Shown here one piece after another: positions 8,391 through 17,041 of a stretch of 64,000 bases of DNA (position 1 is its first letter; each line of letters begins with the position of its first letter). The stretch lies in assembly GCF_039522585.1 (NCBI RefSeq), contig NZ_BAAADR010000001.1, one strand, 5' to 3'. Origin of the DNA: Bisbaumannia salifodinae. Lineage in GTDB: Bacteria; Pseudomonadota; Gammaproteobacteria; Pseudomonadales; Halomonadaceae. The notes under the pieces were generated by a model, which was given only the letters and a program-made list of their open reading frames with translations, was not told the DNA's origin and did not search any database. The position numbers were made by a program, and so were the translations under genes.

Positions 8391-8858
8391 TCAGTGCAAG
8401 CTTCGTGGCCAACGCTGCTTGAACACCAAAACCGCCTTGGCGGCGGCCAAGGCCGACGCCTTCAGCTCATCTTCCACGGCCAGGCGCTCCTTGTCTTCCT
8501 TGAAACGCTCACGAGGAGAAAGGGCCTGACGGGCCGAGTGGGTATGCAAATGAGCGGTCCGGGCATGCACTTCCCCGAAGACCCGAAAGTCCTCCCGCTC
8601 GATCAATCGGGAATCGATGATTTCCAGCATCACCTTGCAACGCAAGGCCCCCTCGGTGATATCCACCTGCTCGCTCAGCATCGCCCTGGCCACCGCATCC
8701 AGCCCTTCCAGACACTGCTCGTGGGCACGACGAAGCTCGTCGGCGCGAAAGGCTTTCCGCCGCTTGACCTCGCGCCACAGGCTCCAGGCATAGCCCGACA
8801 GGCCGGCGAGAATGATCAGCGCGAGAGCGAGCAGGCCGAGGGCCAGGGATGTACTCAT
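8391..8858 (-). CDS. DUF2489-type membrane-anchored protein
   Basis: A 155-residue protein with one N-terminal transmembrane helix (about 5-27), then a basic, helical cytoplasmic region (EVKRRKAFRADELRRA) and an acidic/basic helical tail. The pattern of a short anchor followed by an A-M-L-x-EQVDITEGALR segment matches the DUF2489 family of gammaproteobacteria as I recall it; function is unknown. The IS5 element inserted 30 bp upstream of its start, so its native promoter may be cut off. Confidence 0.7.
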   Translation of the reverse strand: MSTSLALGLLALALIILAGLSGYAWSLWREVKRRKAFRADELRRAHEQCLEGLDAVARAMLSEQVDITEGALRCKVMLEIIDSRLIEREDFRVFGEVHARTAHLHTHSARQALSPRERFKEDKERLAVEDELKASALAAAKAVLVFKQRWPRSLH

Positions 8859-8892
8859 GGGAAGAACCTCTCTAGTCGATGGCGCCCCTTAG

Positions 8893-10118
8893 GGAATCGC
8901 TGAACAATTCAGCATCCGGTCTGTGAAGCTGCCCGAGAACGATTTTTCTGCTCCAGCAGCTTGTTTCAGGCCACCATGGAGTGGCCTCTACGGCTTGGCA
9001 GCCTTGCTATTCGGCTGCCATGCCAGATTCAAGGCGCACTGGCCCCGCCAGCATGGCCTTGGCATCGTCCAGTCAGCACCAGATTGCCGAGGGCGAACAG
9101 GGTGAACAGCTGCGCCTGGTTCTTGGCCAGTCCCTTGTAGCGAACTTTCCGGTAACCGAAGAGGTTCTTGATGACATGAAACGGATGCTCGACCTTGGCG
9201 CGGATGCTGGCCTTGGCCTTCTCGAATTCCAGCAGCAGCGTTTTCATGGGACTGTCTTCCATCTTCTTGATGGTGCCGCGTTTGGCGGCGACACAGCACC
9301 GGGAGTCCGGGGCATCCTTTTCCTCGTCCAGGTATTTCCACATGCCGAGGTAACCGGCATCGCCGTATACCCGTTTATCATCATCGCGGACCAGGGTGCC
9401 TGCCATGGTGACATCGGCGACATTGGCCGAGGTGGCGGCGACACTGTGAGTCAGTCCGGTGACCGCATCGACGCCGATATGGGCCTTCATACCGAAAAAC
9501 CATTGGTTGCCCTTCTTGGTCTGCTTCATCTCCGGATCACGCTGCTTGGCCTTATTCTTGGTGGAGGGTGCGGCCGCCACGATAGTGGCGTCGACGATGG
9601 TACCCTCGCGCATGAACAGGCCCTGTTCGGCCAGGCTGGCGTTGATCTCCTCGAAGATCCGTTGGGTCAGCGCATGCTGCTCCAACAGGTGGCGGAAACG
9701 CAGCAACGTGGTCGCATCCGGCACGCTCTCGACAGCCAGGTCGATACCGATGAAGTCGCGCATGGCCTGGCTGTCGTAGATGGCGTCTTCCAGTGCCTCG
9801 TCGGCGAGGGCATACCACTGTTGAAGGAAATAGATGCGCAGCATGCGCTCCAGGCCGATGGGCGGCCGACCCCGCTTGCCCGCCGAGTTCGGGAAGTAGG
9901 ACGGCGACAGCGCCTCGATCAGCCGCTGCCATGGCACCAGAGCATCCATCTGCGCCAGGAACCGCTCTCGGCGGGTGACCTTCTTCTTGTTCTGGTGCTC
10001 AGCCTGGGCGAACGAGATCTGCTTCATCAGTTGGCTCTGTCAGACGGTGATAGGAAGGTCAGATTCTACCCCGCCGTTGGCTGCCAGGCAGCTGCGGCGG
10101 GATTTATGCAGCGTTTCC
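8893..10118 (-). mobile_element. Complete IS5-family insertion sequence with TTAG target duplication
   Basis: The left end reads GGAATCGCTGAACAATTC (8893-8910). The right end, read on the other strand, is GGAAACGCTGCATAAATC (10101-10118), an imperfect 18-bp inverted repeat. Both ends are flanked by TTAG (8889-8892 and 10119-10122), the 4-bp YTAR duplication typical of IS5. The 1226-bp element carries one full transposase. It landed between cysQ and the DUF2489 gene and breaks no coding frame. Confidence 0.93.
9029..10027 (-). CDS. IS5-family transposase
   Basis: A 332-residue DDE transposase with an N-terminal DUF772-type domain (LERMLRIYFLQQWYALADEALEDA) and a DDE core: the first Asp in GTIVDATI, the second in VYGDAGY, and the Glu probably in the KVEHPFHVIKNLFGYRKVRY region, which also holds the Y-x2-R-type signature. 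The frame is uninterrupted within matching inverted repeats, so the element looks potentially active. Confidence 0.95.
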   Translation of the reverse strand: MKQISFAQAEHQNKKKVTRRERFLAQMDALVPWQRLIEALSPSYFPNSAGKRGRPPIGLERMLRIYFLQQWYALADEALEDAIYDSQAMRDFIGIDLAVESVPDATTLLRFRHLLEQHALTQRIFEEINASLAEQGLFMREGTIVDATIVAAAPSTKNKAKQRDPEMKQTKKGNQWFFGMKAHIGVDAVTGLTHSVAATSANVADVTMAGTLVRDDDKRVYGDAGYLGMWKYLDEEKDAPDSRCCVAAKRGTIKKMEDSPMKTLLLEFEKAKASIRAKVEHPFHVIKNLFGYRKVRYKGLAKNQAQLFTLFALGNLVLTGRCQGHAGGASAP

Positions 10119-10178
10119 TTAGGCCCGGGCCACCACCTTGACGATACAAAACCTGTACAAAATATCATTAACGAACGA

Positions 10179-10973
10179 TTATTTCGCCATCTCACGCCAT
10201 GGCCCCAGGGCGTCGGCACAGGCGATAAAGTCAGGGTTGCGCAGCGATTCGCCGGCATTATAGCGAAGGGGCATCAGCGTCCGGGCATCCAGCACGGCGC
10301 CCCCGGCACCCTCCAACACCGCCTGGGCGGCGGCGGTGTCCCACTCGCTGGTGGGCGCGAAGCGCGGATAGAGGTCCGCCGCCCCCTCGGCGATGCGGCA
10401 GAACTTTACCGAGCTACCGCAGCGCACCAGCCGAGCCTCGGGGAAGCGCCGCAACCAGGCCTGGGTACGCGAATCCAGATGGGCCCGGCTGGCCACCCCC
10501 CGTGGCGGCCACTGGGGCGCCACCGCGATTGCCTGGCCGCGACCGGCCTGCCAGCGCCAGGCTCCCAGCCCCTCGCCACCTTCCCAGGTCGTGCCGGCCA
10601 CCGGCGCATGGACCACGCCATAGCGAACCCGGCCCGCCTCGACCAGGGCCAGGTTGACGGTGAAGTCATCGTAGCCTTCGATAAATTCCCGGGTCCCATC
10701 CAGGGGATCCACCAGCCAGTAACACGTCCAGCCGCGGCGCTCTTCCCAGGGCACCACCGCCTCCTCGGAGAGCACCGGCACTTCCGGGGTCAGGGCCGCC
10801 AGCCCCGCCATCAGGCAGGCGTGGGCGGCCTGATCGGCGGCGGTGACCGGGCTGGCATCGGCCTTCTCGCGTTGCTCCCAGTCGCCCGTCTCGCGTACCG
10901 CCAGGATCGCCTCACCGGCTCGCTCGCAGAGCGCTCGCAGCGCCTGCCGGGGCGGCCATTCACTGGATGCCAT
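10179..10973 (-). CDS. cysQ: 3'(2'),5'-bisphosphate nucleotidase CysQ
   Basis: An inositol-monophosphatase-fold, Mg2+-dependent, Li+-sensitive phosphatase that removes the 3' phosphate of PAP, recycling the by-product of sulfate assimilation. Visible motifs are SPVTAADQAAH, the metal-binding LSEEA, WLVDPLDGTREFI (metal site) and the late SEWDTAAAQAVLE. The frame opens at a GTG at 10979, but ATG 10971-10973 has GGAGGA at the right distance and gives 264 residues. It was next to the DUF2489 gene before the IS5 insertion. Confidence 0.93.
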   Translation of the reverse strand: MASSEWPPRQALRALCERAGEAILAVRETGDWEQREKADASPVTAADQAAHACLMAGLAALTPEVPVLSEEAVVPWEERRGWTCYWLVDPLDGTREFIEGYDDFTVNLALVEAGRVRYGVVHAPVAGTTWEGGEGLGAWRWQAGRGQAIAVAPQWPPRGVASRAHLDSRTQAWLRRFPEARLVRCGSSVKFCRIAEGAADLYPRFAPTSEWDTAAAQAVLEGAGGAVLDARTLMPLRYNAGESLRNPDFIACADALGPWREMAK

Positions 10974-11135
10974 GGGCACTCCTCCGTTGTCGAGCCGCTA
11001 CCCTAACGGCTGATGCCGTTACCGGCAAGATCCGCGCTCGCCAAGCCTATCCGCCAGCGCCGATGGCTGCCCTGGCGGTGGCCGGGGCCGGCTCGTACAA
11101 TGCGGCCAATTCGCCAGCTCATATAAGGATATGCC

Positions 11136-12611
11136 ATGGCCAGCGCCCAGGAGACACCATCCTCCCCTCCCCCCGCGAATCTCCAGCCCCCCGGCCCGGC
11201 CGCCCGTATCGGCCTCTGGCTGGGCCCGGCCTGGCTGCTGATCACCCTGCTGCTACCCGCACCGGCCGGCATGAGCGAGAGTGCCTGGCTGTGCGCCGGC
11301 CTGGGCCTGCTGATGGCCACCTGGTGGTCCACGGAGGCGATTCCGATCCCCGCCACCTCTCTGCTGCCGCTGCTGCTGGTGCCGGCGCTGGGCATCGCGC
11401 CCATGGGCCAGGTCAGCGGCAGCTATGCCAACCCCATCATCTATCTCTTCCTGGGCGGCTTCCTGCTGGGTATCGCCATGCAGCGCTGGGAGCTGCATCG
11501 GCGCATCGCCCTGCATGTGCTGCGGGTGGTGGGACACCAGCCACGACGGCAGATCGCCGGTTTCATGCTGGCGACCGGCTTTCTCAGCATGTGGGTCTCG
11601 AATACCGCCACCGCCATCATGATGCTGCCCATCGGCATGTCGGTGGTCAGCCTGCTGGGCAAGGACAATGCCCCCGAGGCATTGGCGCGCTATGCCACCG
11701 CCCTGCTGCTGGCCATCGCCTATTCCGCCAGCATCGGCGGCGTGGCCACCCTGATCGGCACCCCGCCCAATGCGCTGCTGGCCGGCTACCTGGCCGAGTC
11801 CCGGGGCATCGACGTGGGCTTCGCCCAATGGATGGTGACCGGCCTGCCGATCAGCGCGGTGATGATGCTGCTGGCCTGGTGGTGGCTGAGCCGCGGCGGC
11901 TTCGACCTGCGCCAGGGCGACGACAACGGCCGGATGATCCGCGATGAGCTGACCCGACTGGGCGCCCTGACCTCCGCGGAGCGCCGGGTGGGCATCGTCT
12001 TCCTGCTGGCCGCCCTGGCCTGGGTATCACGACCGCTGCTCAATGACCTGGGGCTCGACTGGCTCAGCGATACCGGTATCGCCATCGCCGCGGGGTTGCT
12101 GCTGTTCCTGATTCCCAGCGGTCGCGGCGGCGGCGAGCGCCTGCTGGACTGGGAGGCTGCCAAGGCCCTGCCCTGGGGCATCCTGCTGCTGTTCGGCGGC
12201 GGCCTGGCCCTGGCCGGCGCCATCAGCCAGTCGGGGCTCGCCGAATGGATCGCCGAGCAGCTCTCGCTGTTCGGCGTGCTGCCGCTGCTGGCCCTGGTGG
12301 GCATCGTGGTGCTGGTGATCATCTTCCTCACCGAAGTCACCTCCAATACCGCTACCGCCGCCGCCTTCCTGCCGCTACTGGGTGCCCTGGCGCTGTCGCT
12401 GGACGTGTCGCCACTGCTGATCACGGTGCCCGCCGCCATCGCCGCCAGCTGCGCCTTCATGATGCCGGTGGCAACCCCGCCCAACGCCATCGTCTTCGCC
12501 ACCGGCCATATGAAGATCCAGTCGATGATCCGCGCCGGTTTCATGCTCAATGTGATGAGCACCCTGGTGGTGACCCTGATGGCCTACCTGCTGGTCGGCT
12601 GGTTCTGGTAG
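11136..12611 (+). CDS. DASS/SLC13-family sodium:anion symporter
   Basis: A 491-residue membrane protein with about 11-12 transmembrane helices and the two repeated SNT signatures of the divalent anion:Na+ symporter family (VSNTATAIMMLP near 155-166 and TSNTATAAAFLP near 405-416), which form the Na+/substrate sites. Substrates of the family are C4-dicarboxylates, citrate or sulfate; sequence alone does not decide. Being beside cysQ does not prove sulfate transport, since cysQ is on the other strand. A terminator follows at 12628. Confidence 0.88.
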   Translation: MASAQETPSSPPPANLQPPGPAARIGLWLGPAWLLITLLLPAPAGMSESAWLCAGLGLLMATWWSTEAIPIPATSLLPLLLVPALGIAPMGQVSGSYANPIIYLFLGGFLLGIAMQRWELHRRIALHVLRVVGHQPRRQIAGFMLATGFLSMWVSNTATAIMMLPIGMSVVSLLGKDNAPEALARYATALLLAIAYSASIGGVATLIGTPPNALLAGYLAESRGIDVGFAQWMVTGLPISAVMMLLAWWWLSRGGFDLRQGDDNGRMIRDELTRLGALTSAERRVGIVFLLAALAWVSRPLLNDLGLDWLSDTGIAIAAGLLLFLIPSGRGGGERLLDWEAAKALPWGILLLFGGGLALAGAISQSGLAEWIAEQLSLFGVLPLLALVGIVVLVIIFLTEVTSNTATAAAFLPLLGALALSLDVSPLLITVPAAIAASCAFMMPVATPPNAIVFATGHMKIQSMIRAGFMLNVMSTLVVTLMAYLLVGWFW

Positions 12612-12627
12612 CGTCCCGCTCGCCAGA

Positions 12628-12659
12628 CGCCAGACGCCGCCCGAGGGCGGCGTCTGGCG
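12628..12659. terminator. Bidirectional terminator between convergent genes
   Basis: A 15-bp perfect inverted repeat (CGCCAGACGCCGCCC/GGGCGGCGTCTGGCG, centre GA) sits in the 66-bp gap between the convergent DASS symporter and ctaB genes. A partial extra CGCCAGA copy precedes it. There is no clear T-run. Confidence 0.65.
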
Positions 12660-12677
12660 TTCGGGGAAGCGCGCCGC

Positions 12678-13592
12678 CTACCAGGGCAGCGCGGTGGCAT
12701 AGTGATCGAGCAACAGCACCCCGAAGACGCCGAGAATATAGCGAATCGAGAACCAGAAGGCGGCCAGGGGCGCCCGGGGGTCCTGGCCACGCCAGACCCG
12801 GAAGTTCCACATCATGAAGCGCAGGTTGAGGACCATCACCCCCACCAGGTAGACGGCCCCGCTCATGCCGATCACGAAGGGCAACAGGGTCACCACCACC
12901 GTCAGCCAGCCATACAGCCAGACCTGCAACCGGGTGAAGGCCTCGCCATGGGTCACCGGCAGCATGGGCACCCCGGCCCGGGCATATTCGTCGCGCTTGT
13001 GAATGGCCAGGGCCCAGAAGTGCGGCGGGGTCCAGGCGAAGATGATCAGCATCAGCAGCAACGGCTCGGGCCCCAGGCTACCGGTGATTGCAGTCCAGCC
13101 CAGCAAGGGGGGCGCCGCCCCCGCCACCCCGCCGATCACGATATTCTGCGGCGTGGCACGCTTGAGGAAGGCGGTGTAGATCAGCGCATAGCCGATCAGC
13201 GAGGCCAGGGTCAGCCAGGCGGTCAGGGCATTGACCTGCCACAGCAGCAGGCCGATGCCGGCCACCGAGAGCAGGGTCGCCCAGGCCAGGGCCAGAGGCG
13301 TCGGCAGCCGCCGGGTGGCCAGGGGCCGGCGCGCGGTACGCGCCATCAGCGCATCCAGCTTGCGATCCAGCACATGGTTGTAGGCGGCCGCCCCGCCGGC
13401 CGCCAGGCCGATCCCCACCAGGCCATGGAACACCGCCAGCGGTGGCGGCAACGCCGGCGTGGCGAGCGCCATGCCCACCAGGGCGCAGACCAGCATCACC
13501 AGCACCACCCGCGGCTTGCACAGCGTCAACAGGTCCCGCCACTGCCCGCCAAGGTGGTCGAGGCTCCCGGTCACCATCAGTGCATTACGCAT
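12678..13592 (-). CDS. ctaB: Haem o synthase (protoheme IX farnesyltransferase)
   Basis: An integral-membrane UbiA-family prenyltransferase that adds farnesyl to haem b, the first step to haem A for aa3 oxidases. The 304 residues carry LTLCKPRVVLVML at the start, the first aspartate-type motif in NHVLDRKLDALMARTARRPL (about 94-113), and the second region WTPPHFWALAIHKRDEYARAGVPMLPVTHG. It overlaps the end of ctaA by 8 bp, implying translational coupling. It is the last gene of the oxidase-assembly operon. Confidence 0.96.
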   Translation of the reverse strand: MRNALMVTGSLDHLGGQWRDLLTLCKPRVVLVMLVCALVGMALATPALPPPLAVFHGLVGIGLAAGGAAAYNHVLDRKLDALMARTARRPLATRRLPTPLALAWATLLSVAGIGLLLWQVNALTAWLTLASLIGYALIYTAFLKRATPQNIVIGGVAGAAPPLLGWTAITGSLGPEPLLLMLIIFAWTPPHFWALAIHKRDEYARAGVPMLPVTHGEAFTRLQVWLYGWLTVVVTLLPFVIGMSGAVYLVGVMVLNLRFMMWNFRVWRGQDPRAPLAAFWFSIRYILGVFGVLLLDHYATALPW

Positions 13593-14613
13593 GGGCCACC
13601 TCCTCGTGACTCGCTTGCCGTGAGATTCCGACCCGACTCGCCCGCCAGGCCCCCAGCGCCAGCGTCAACACCAGCGCCAGCGCCCCGGCGGTATGCGCCA
13701 GGGCCAGCCCCAGGGGCAGCCACCAGAGCACATTGGCCACCCCCAGGACGAACTGGCCGGCATAGGCCCCCAGGAGCCCCACCAGATACGGGCGCAGGCC
13801 GGGCCGGCGCCACTCCCGCCAGGTCAGCAGCAGCAGGCCCAGGCCCAGCGCCAGGGCGCCGAGACGGTGACCAAAGTGAATCGCAGTGCGGGCATCCGCA
13901 TGCAACTGGCCATGCAGGTAGTTGGGGCCCACCGTCTGGGTCAGGTGGAAGCCTTCGCTCCAGTCGGTGGCGGGCCACCACTGGCCATTGCAGGTCGGAA
14001 AGCCCTGGCAGGCGATGCCGGCATAGTTGCTGGAGACCCAGCCGCCGAGGGCCAGTTGCCCCACCAGCAGCGCGGCCGCCAGCCCCCAGAGCGGCGAGAG
14101 CCGCCGGCGGCTCGGAGGGCGGCTCGCCGCGGCCAGTTCCCGCAGCCGAAGGTGCAACCACAGGAAGAGCAGCAGCACCCCGATGCCCCCCAGCAGATGC
14201 AGGGTGACCACCTGGGGCCACAGCTTGAGGGTGACGGTGAAGGCGCCGAAGCTCCCCTGTACCAGGATCAGACCCAGCAGGGCCAGGGAAAGGCGCCAGG
14301 GATAATCGGCCCGGCGCCGCCACCGCCAGCCCAGCCCCACCAGGGTCAACACCAGCAGCCCCAGGGCCGAAGCCACATAGCGGTGGACCATCTCGACCCA
14401 GGCCTTGAAGGCCTCCAGGGGCGCCTCCGGGGTATGGGCGGCGGCGGTGGCACCGTCGGGCACCACCAGGCGACCATAGCAGCCCGGCCAGTCGGGGCAG
14501 CCGAGGCCGGCATCCACCAAGCGGGTCCAGGCCCCGATCAGGATCACCCCCAGGGTTGCCAGGGTCCCCAGCAGGCTAAGCCACTTGAGCAGGCGGAGTC
14601 GGCGTTCGGTCAT
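13585..14613 (-). CDS. ctaA: Haem A synthase (COX15/CtaA)
   Basis: Oxidises the C8 methyl of haem O to the formyl of haem A in the cytoplasmic membrane. From ATG 14611-14613 the protein has 342 residues and about eight transmembrane helices. GAWTRLVDAGLGCPDWPGCYG at the N-terminus is the proteobacterial COX15 signature, and conserved histidines occur as EMVHRY, TLHLLGG, IHFGHRLG and LAHTAG. The CQGFPTCNG loop supplies a second cysteine pair. The frame opens further upstream (14685), but that extension has no membrane or family similarity. Confidence 0.95.
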   Translation of the reverse strand: MTERRLRLLKWLSLLGTLATLGVILIGAWTRLVDAGLGCPDWPGCYGRLVVPDGATAAAHTPEAPLEAFKAWVEMVHRYVASALGLLVLTLVGLGWRWRRRADYPWRLSLALLGLILVQGSFGAFTVTLKLWPQVVTLHLLGGIGVLLLFLWLHLRLRELAAASRPPSRRRLSPLWGLAAALLVGQLALGGWVSSNYAGIACQGFPTCNGQWWPATDWSEGFHLTQTVGPNYLHGQLHADARTAIHFGHRLGALALGLGLLLLTWREWRRPGLRPYLVGLLGAYAGQFVLGVANVLWWLPLGLALAHTAGALALVLTLALGAWRASRVGISRQASHEEVAHA

Positions 14614-14681
14614 GGCGCGCCCTCGTGCTGTCGTTGTGATGGCATCCAGCATACGTCGCGACCCGCGTTGAAGGCAGCCGC

Positions 14682-15215
14682 TCAATTCGACGACGCCCCC
14701 CGCTCCGGGTTGACCTTCAGCAGGTGCTGGAGATCATCCATCACGTCCCGCAGCGGCGCGCCGGGAGAATACCCCAGCACCACCTCGCCCTGCGGGGAAA
14801 GCAACCAGAGCGCGCCCGGCTCGCCCCAGGCCGGCGGCGAACGCCAACTGGCCAGCCGCTCCCCGGGCAGTGCCGCCTGGCCCGGCATCGCCTCCGCGGC
14901 GACGATGCGCAGCCGCTCGAGCCGCGGCGCCTCGCGCCCCAGCGCCCGGTGCAACCGCCACCAGCGATCCGCCTCCGCGGCGCAATCGCCACGGCAGTCG
15001 AAGGCCAATACCCAGTGCTCGGATGCCGTCATGGGCTCCTCCAGAGGCCAGTCGGCCAGGGCCGGCAGCTCGGGGGCCAGCTGCCCATGGGCGGTACGCC
15101 CCTCGGGGATGCCGACCCGCCAGGTGACCATGGCCCAGGCGCTGAGTAGGGGAGCGGCGAACAGCGCCATCAGCAGCAGCAGCTTGAGGCGGGAGTGGCG
15201 TGGACGAGTCATCAT
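14682..15215 (-). CDS. Membrane-anchored thioredoxin-like protein of the cox operon, function unknown
   Basis: About 177 residues: a basic N-terminus, one transmembrane helix (LKLLLLMALFAAPLLSAWAM), then a periplasmic domain. That domain contains FDCRGDC (a C-x3-C pair) near 85, a segment reading LWLLSPQGEVVLGYSPG, and a C-terminal DVMDDLQHLLK helix. The layout recalls SCO-like or thioredoxin-like oxidase assembly factors, though the cysteine spacing follows a predicted strand rather than a clear CxxxCP site. The start overlaps the SURF1 stop by 4 bp (ATGA). A role in copper delivery is inferred from position only. Confidence 0.65.
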   Translation of the reverse strand: MMTRPRHSRLKLLLLMALFAAPLLSAWAMVTWRVGIPEGRTAHGQLAPELPALADWPLEEPMTASEHWVLAFDCRGDCAAEADRWWRLHRALGREAPRLERLRIVAAEAMPGQAALPGERLASWRSPPAWGEPGALWLLSPQGEVVLGYSPGAPLRDVMDDLQHLLKVNPERGASSN

Positions 15216-15937
15216 GGCAGCTCTCCGACGGATGAAGCGGAATCGCCGATCGGCGAGGAAACGCGGGCCCGCCGCCGGCCCCCCAGCAGCATGATGACCA
15301 GGGCGGCCAGTGCCAGCCCCCACCATTGCACGGCATAACCGAGGTGGCGGCTGGGGGGCATCACACTGGGGCGCCACCAGGCGGCATAGGCACCCTCGCC
15401 CGTCTCCTGGTGGAGCCAGCCGGCGAAGGCGAAGCCCTCCGGCCAGGCGGTAAGATCGATGGTCTGCAGGCGCCGCCCCTCCCGGTTGGGGCCCAGCAGC
15501 AGGCCACCGTCGCCTGCCGCCTGCCAGGTACCGCTCAGGGTCACCCGGCCCTCGGGGCTAACCACCTCGGGGTCGACACGATAGGGCCCGGTGGCCTCGA
15601 AGCCCCGCTGCACCAGCCAGCGGCGCCCCTCGGCGTCCACCAGGGGCGTCAGCACCGCCACCCCGACCCGGGCGTCGTGCACCCGGTTATCGAGGAACAG
15701 GGTCTCCTCGGCGAGAAACTCGCCACTCAGGGTCACTTGGGCCCCCTCCATCGGGGCCTCCTGCGGGTCGACGACCGCCGGGGCCGCCTCGCGGGCCGCC
15801 AGATAGGCCGTCTTGGCCTCGGCCCGTTGCCACTGCCAGACGCCCAGGACGAAGCCCAGCAGCACCAGCGGGAGCCAGAAGACCCACCATAGCCTCTGCT
15901 TGACAGCACGGCGCGGCTTCCTTGAACTGTGATGCAT
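15212..15937 (-). CDS. SURF1-family cytochrome oxidase assembly protein
   Basis: From ATG 15935-15937 the protein has 241 residues with the SURF1 layout: an N-terminal membrane helix (WWVFWLPLVLLGFVLGVWQWQRAEAK), a periplasmic domain with LDNRVHDARVGVAVLTPL, RRWLVQRGFEA and LGYAVQWWGLALAAL, where the second membrane helix begins. SURF1 proteins help insert haem A into subunit I. It is transcribed away from the DUF2909 gene, with only 19 bp between start codons. Confidence 0.92.
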   Translation of the reverse strand: MHHSSRKPRRAVKQRLWWVFWLPLVLLGFVLGVWQWQRAEAKTAYLAAREAAPAVVDPQEAPMEGAQVTLSGEFLAEETLFLDNRVHDARVGVAVLTPLVDAEGRRWLVQRGFEATGPYRVDPEVVSPEGRVTLSGTWQAAGDGGLLLGPNREGRRLQTIDLTAWPEGFAFAGWLHQETGEGAYAAWWRPSVMPPSRHLGYAVQWWGLALAALVIMLLGGRRRARVSSPIGDSASSVGELP

Positions 15938-15956
15938 CGATCCCACGGAGTCTCCC

Positions 15957-16148
15957 ATGCTGAAATTCGCCATCGCCCTGGTCTTTCTGATCATGCTGGC
16001 CAGCCTCGCCACCGGCGCCGGCTTCCTGCTGCGCGACGGCGGCGCCTCCCGGCGCCTGCTGATCTCGCTCAAGTTACGGGTGGCCTGTGCCGTGGTGCTG
16101 CTGGCGCTGCTCTTCTATGGCTTCCACTACGGCGGCCTGGCCGGTTAA
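15957..16148 (+). CDS. DUF2909 twin-transmembrane protein, antisense to the cox operon
   Basis: A 63-residue protein made of two transmembrane helices (about 3-24 and 41-58) joined by a basic loop (RRLLISLKLR). It matches the short DUF2909 family that accompanies aa3 oxidase genes in Pseudomonas-type bacteria. It lies on the plus strand between SURF1 and ctaE, both on the minus strand, and its stop is only 17 bp from the ctaE stop. Function is unknown; a link to oxidase biogenesis is inferred from location. Confidence 0.8.
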   Translation: MLKFAIALVFLIMLASLATGAGFLLRDGGASRRLLISLKLRVACAVVLLALLFYGFHYGGLAG

Positions 16149-16165
16149 AAGCCTCGAGCCCCTGC

Positions 16166-17026
16166 CTAGAAGACATAGACGAACAGGAAGAGCCCCACCC
16201 AGACCACGTCCACGAAGTGCCAGTACCAGGCGGCGGCCTCGAAGCCGAAGTGGTCGTCGCCGCTGAAGTGGTCCCGCTGGATGCGCACCAGCATTACCGA
16301 CAGGATGATGGCCCCCACGGTGACGTGCATCCCGTGGAAGCCGGTCAACAGGAAGAAGAGCCCGCCGTAGATGCCGGCATCCAGGGTCAGGCCGTAGTGG
16401 GCATAGGCCTCGTAGTACTCGAAGCCCTGCACGAGGATAAAGCACACCCCGAGAAAGACGGTGCCCGCCAGCCAGTTGCGGCAGGTACGCCGGTAGCCCT
16501 CCTTGAGGGCCTCATGGGCCACGGTCAGAGTGATGCTGGAGGTGACCAGGAAGAGGGTATTGACCAGCGGCAGCTGCCAGGGGCTGAGCACGGCATCGGG
16601 CCCGGAAACCGAAGCGTCCGGCGGGTTGAGCAAGGGCCACTGGGCGCTGAAGTCGGGCCACAGCAGCGCCGCCACCCCCTTGGCCCCCTCCCCGTCGAGC
16701 CATGGCAGGGCGAAGGTGCGCACATAGAAGAGCGCCCCGAAGAAGGCGGCGAAGAACATCACCTCGGAGAAGATGAACCAGCCCATCCCCCAGCGGAAGG
16801 AGCGATCCATCTGCTCGTCATAGAGCCCCTGCCGGGATTCCCGCACCACGTCCCGGAACCACAGCGCCATCACCGCGATCACCGCCAGGATGCCCAGCGC
16901 CAGTACCGGGCCGCCCCGGCCATGCACCATCACCAGGCCGGCGCCGATCATCATCACCCCCAGAGCCAGGGACCCGAGGATCGGCCACTTACTGGTCGCC
17001 GGAACATAGTAGCTACCACCGCTCAT
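16166..17026 (-). CDS. ctaE: Cytochrome c oxidase subunit III (first aa3 oxidase)
   Basis: A 286-residue seven-helix subunit III that stabilises the haem-copper core. Family signatures are WFIFSEVMFFAAFFGALFY, VAHEALKEG, FEYYEAYAHY, LTGFHGMHV and AAWYWHFVDVVW near the C-terminus. It ends with the usual short FVYVF tail. It lies 16 bp downstream of ctaG. Confidence 0.96.
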   Translation of the reverse strand: MSGGSYYVPATSKWPILGSLALGVMMIGAGLVMVHGRGGPVLALGILAVIAVMALWFRDVVRESRQGLYDEQMDRSFRWGMGWFIFSEVMFFAAFFGALFYVRTFALPWLDGEGAKGVAALLWPDFSAQWPLLNPPDASVSGPDAVLSPWQLPLVNTLFLVTSSITLTVAHEALKEGYRRTCRNWLAGTVFLGVCFILVQGFEYYEAYAHYGLTLDAGIYGGLFFLLTGFHGMHVTVGAIILSVMLVRIQRDHFSGDDHFGFEAAAWYWHFVDVVWVGLFLFVYVF

Positions 17027-17041
17027 GCGTCACCTCCATCA

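Noticed and set aside
15212..15937. Pseudogene or frameshift in the cox operon
   Set aside because: All assembly genes read cleanly with normal lengths once the starts are set by the membrane helices.
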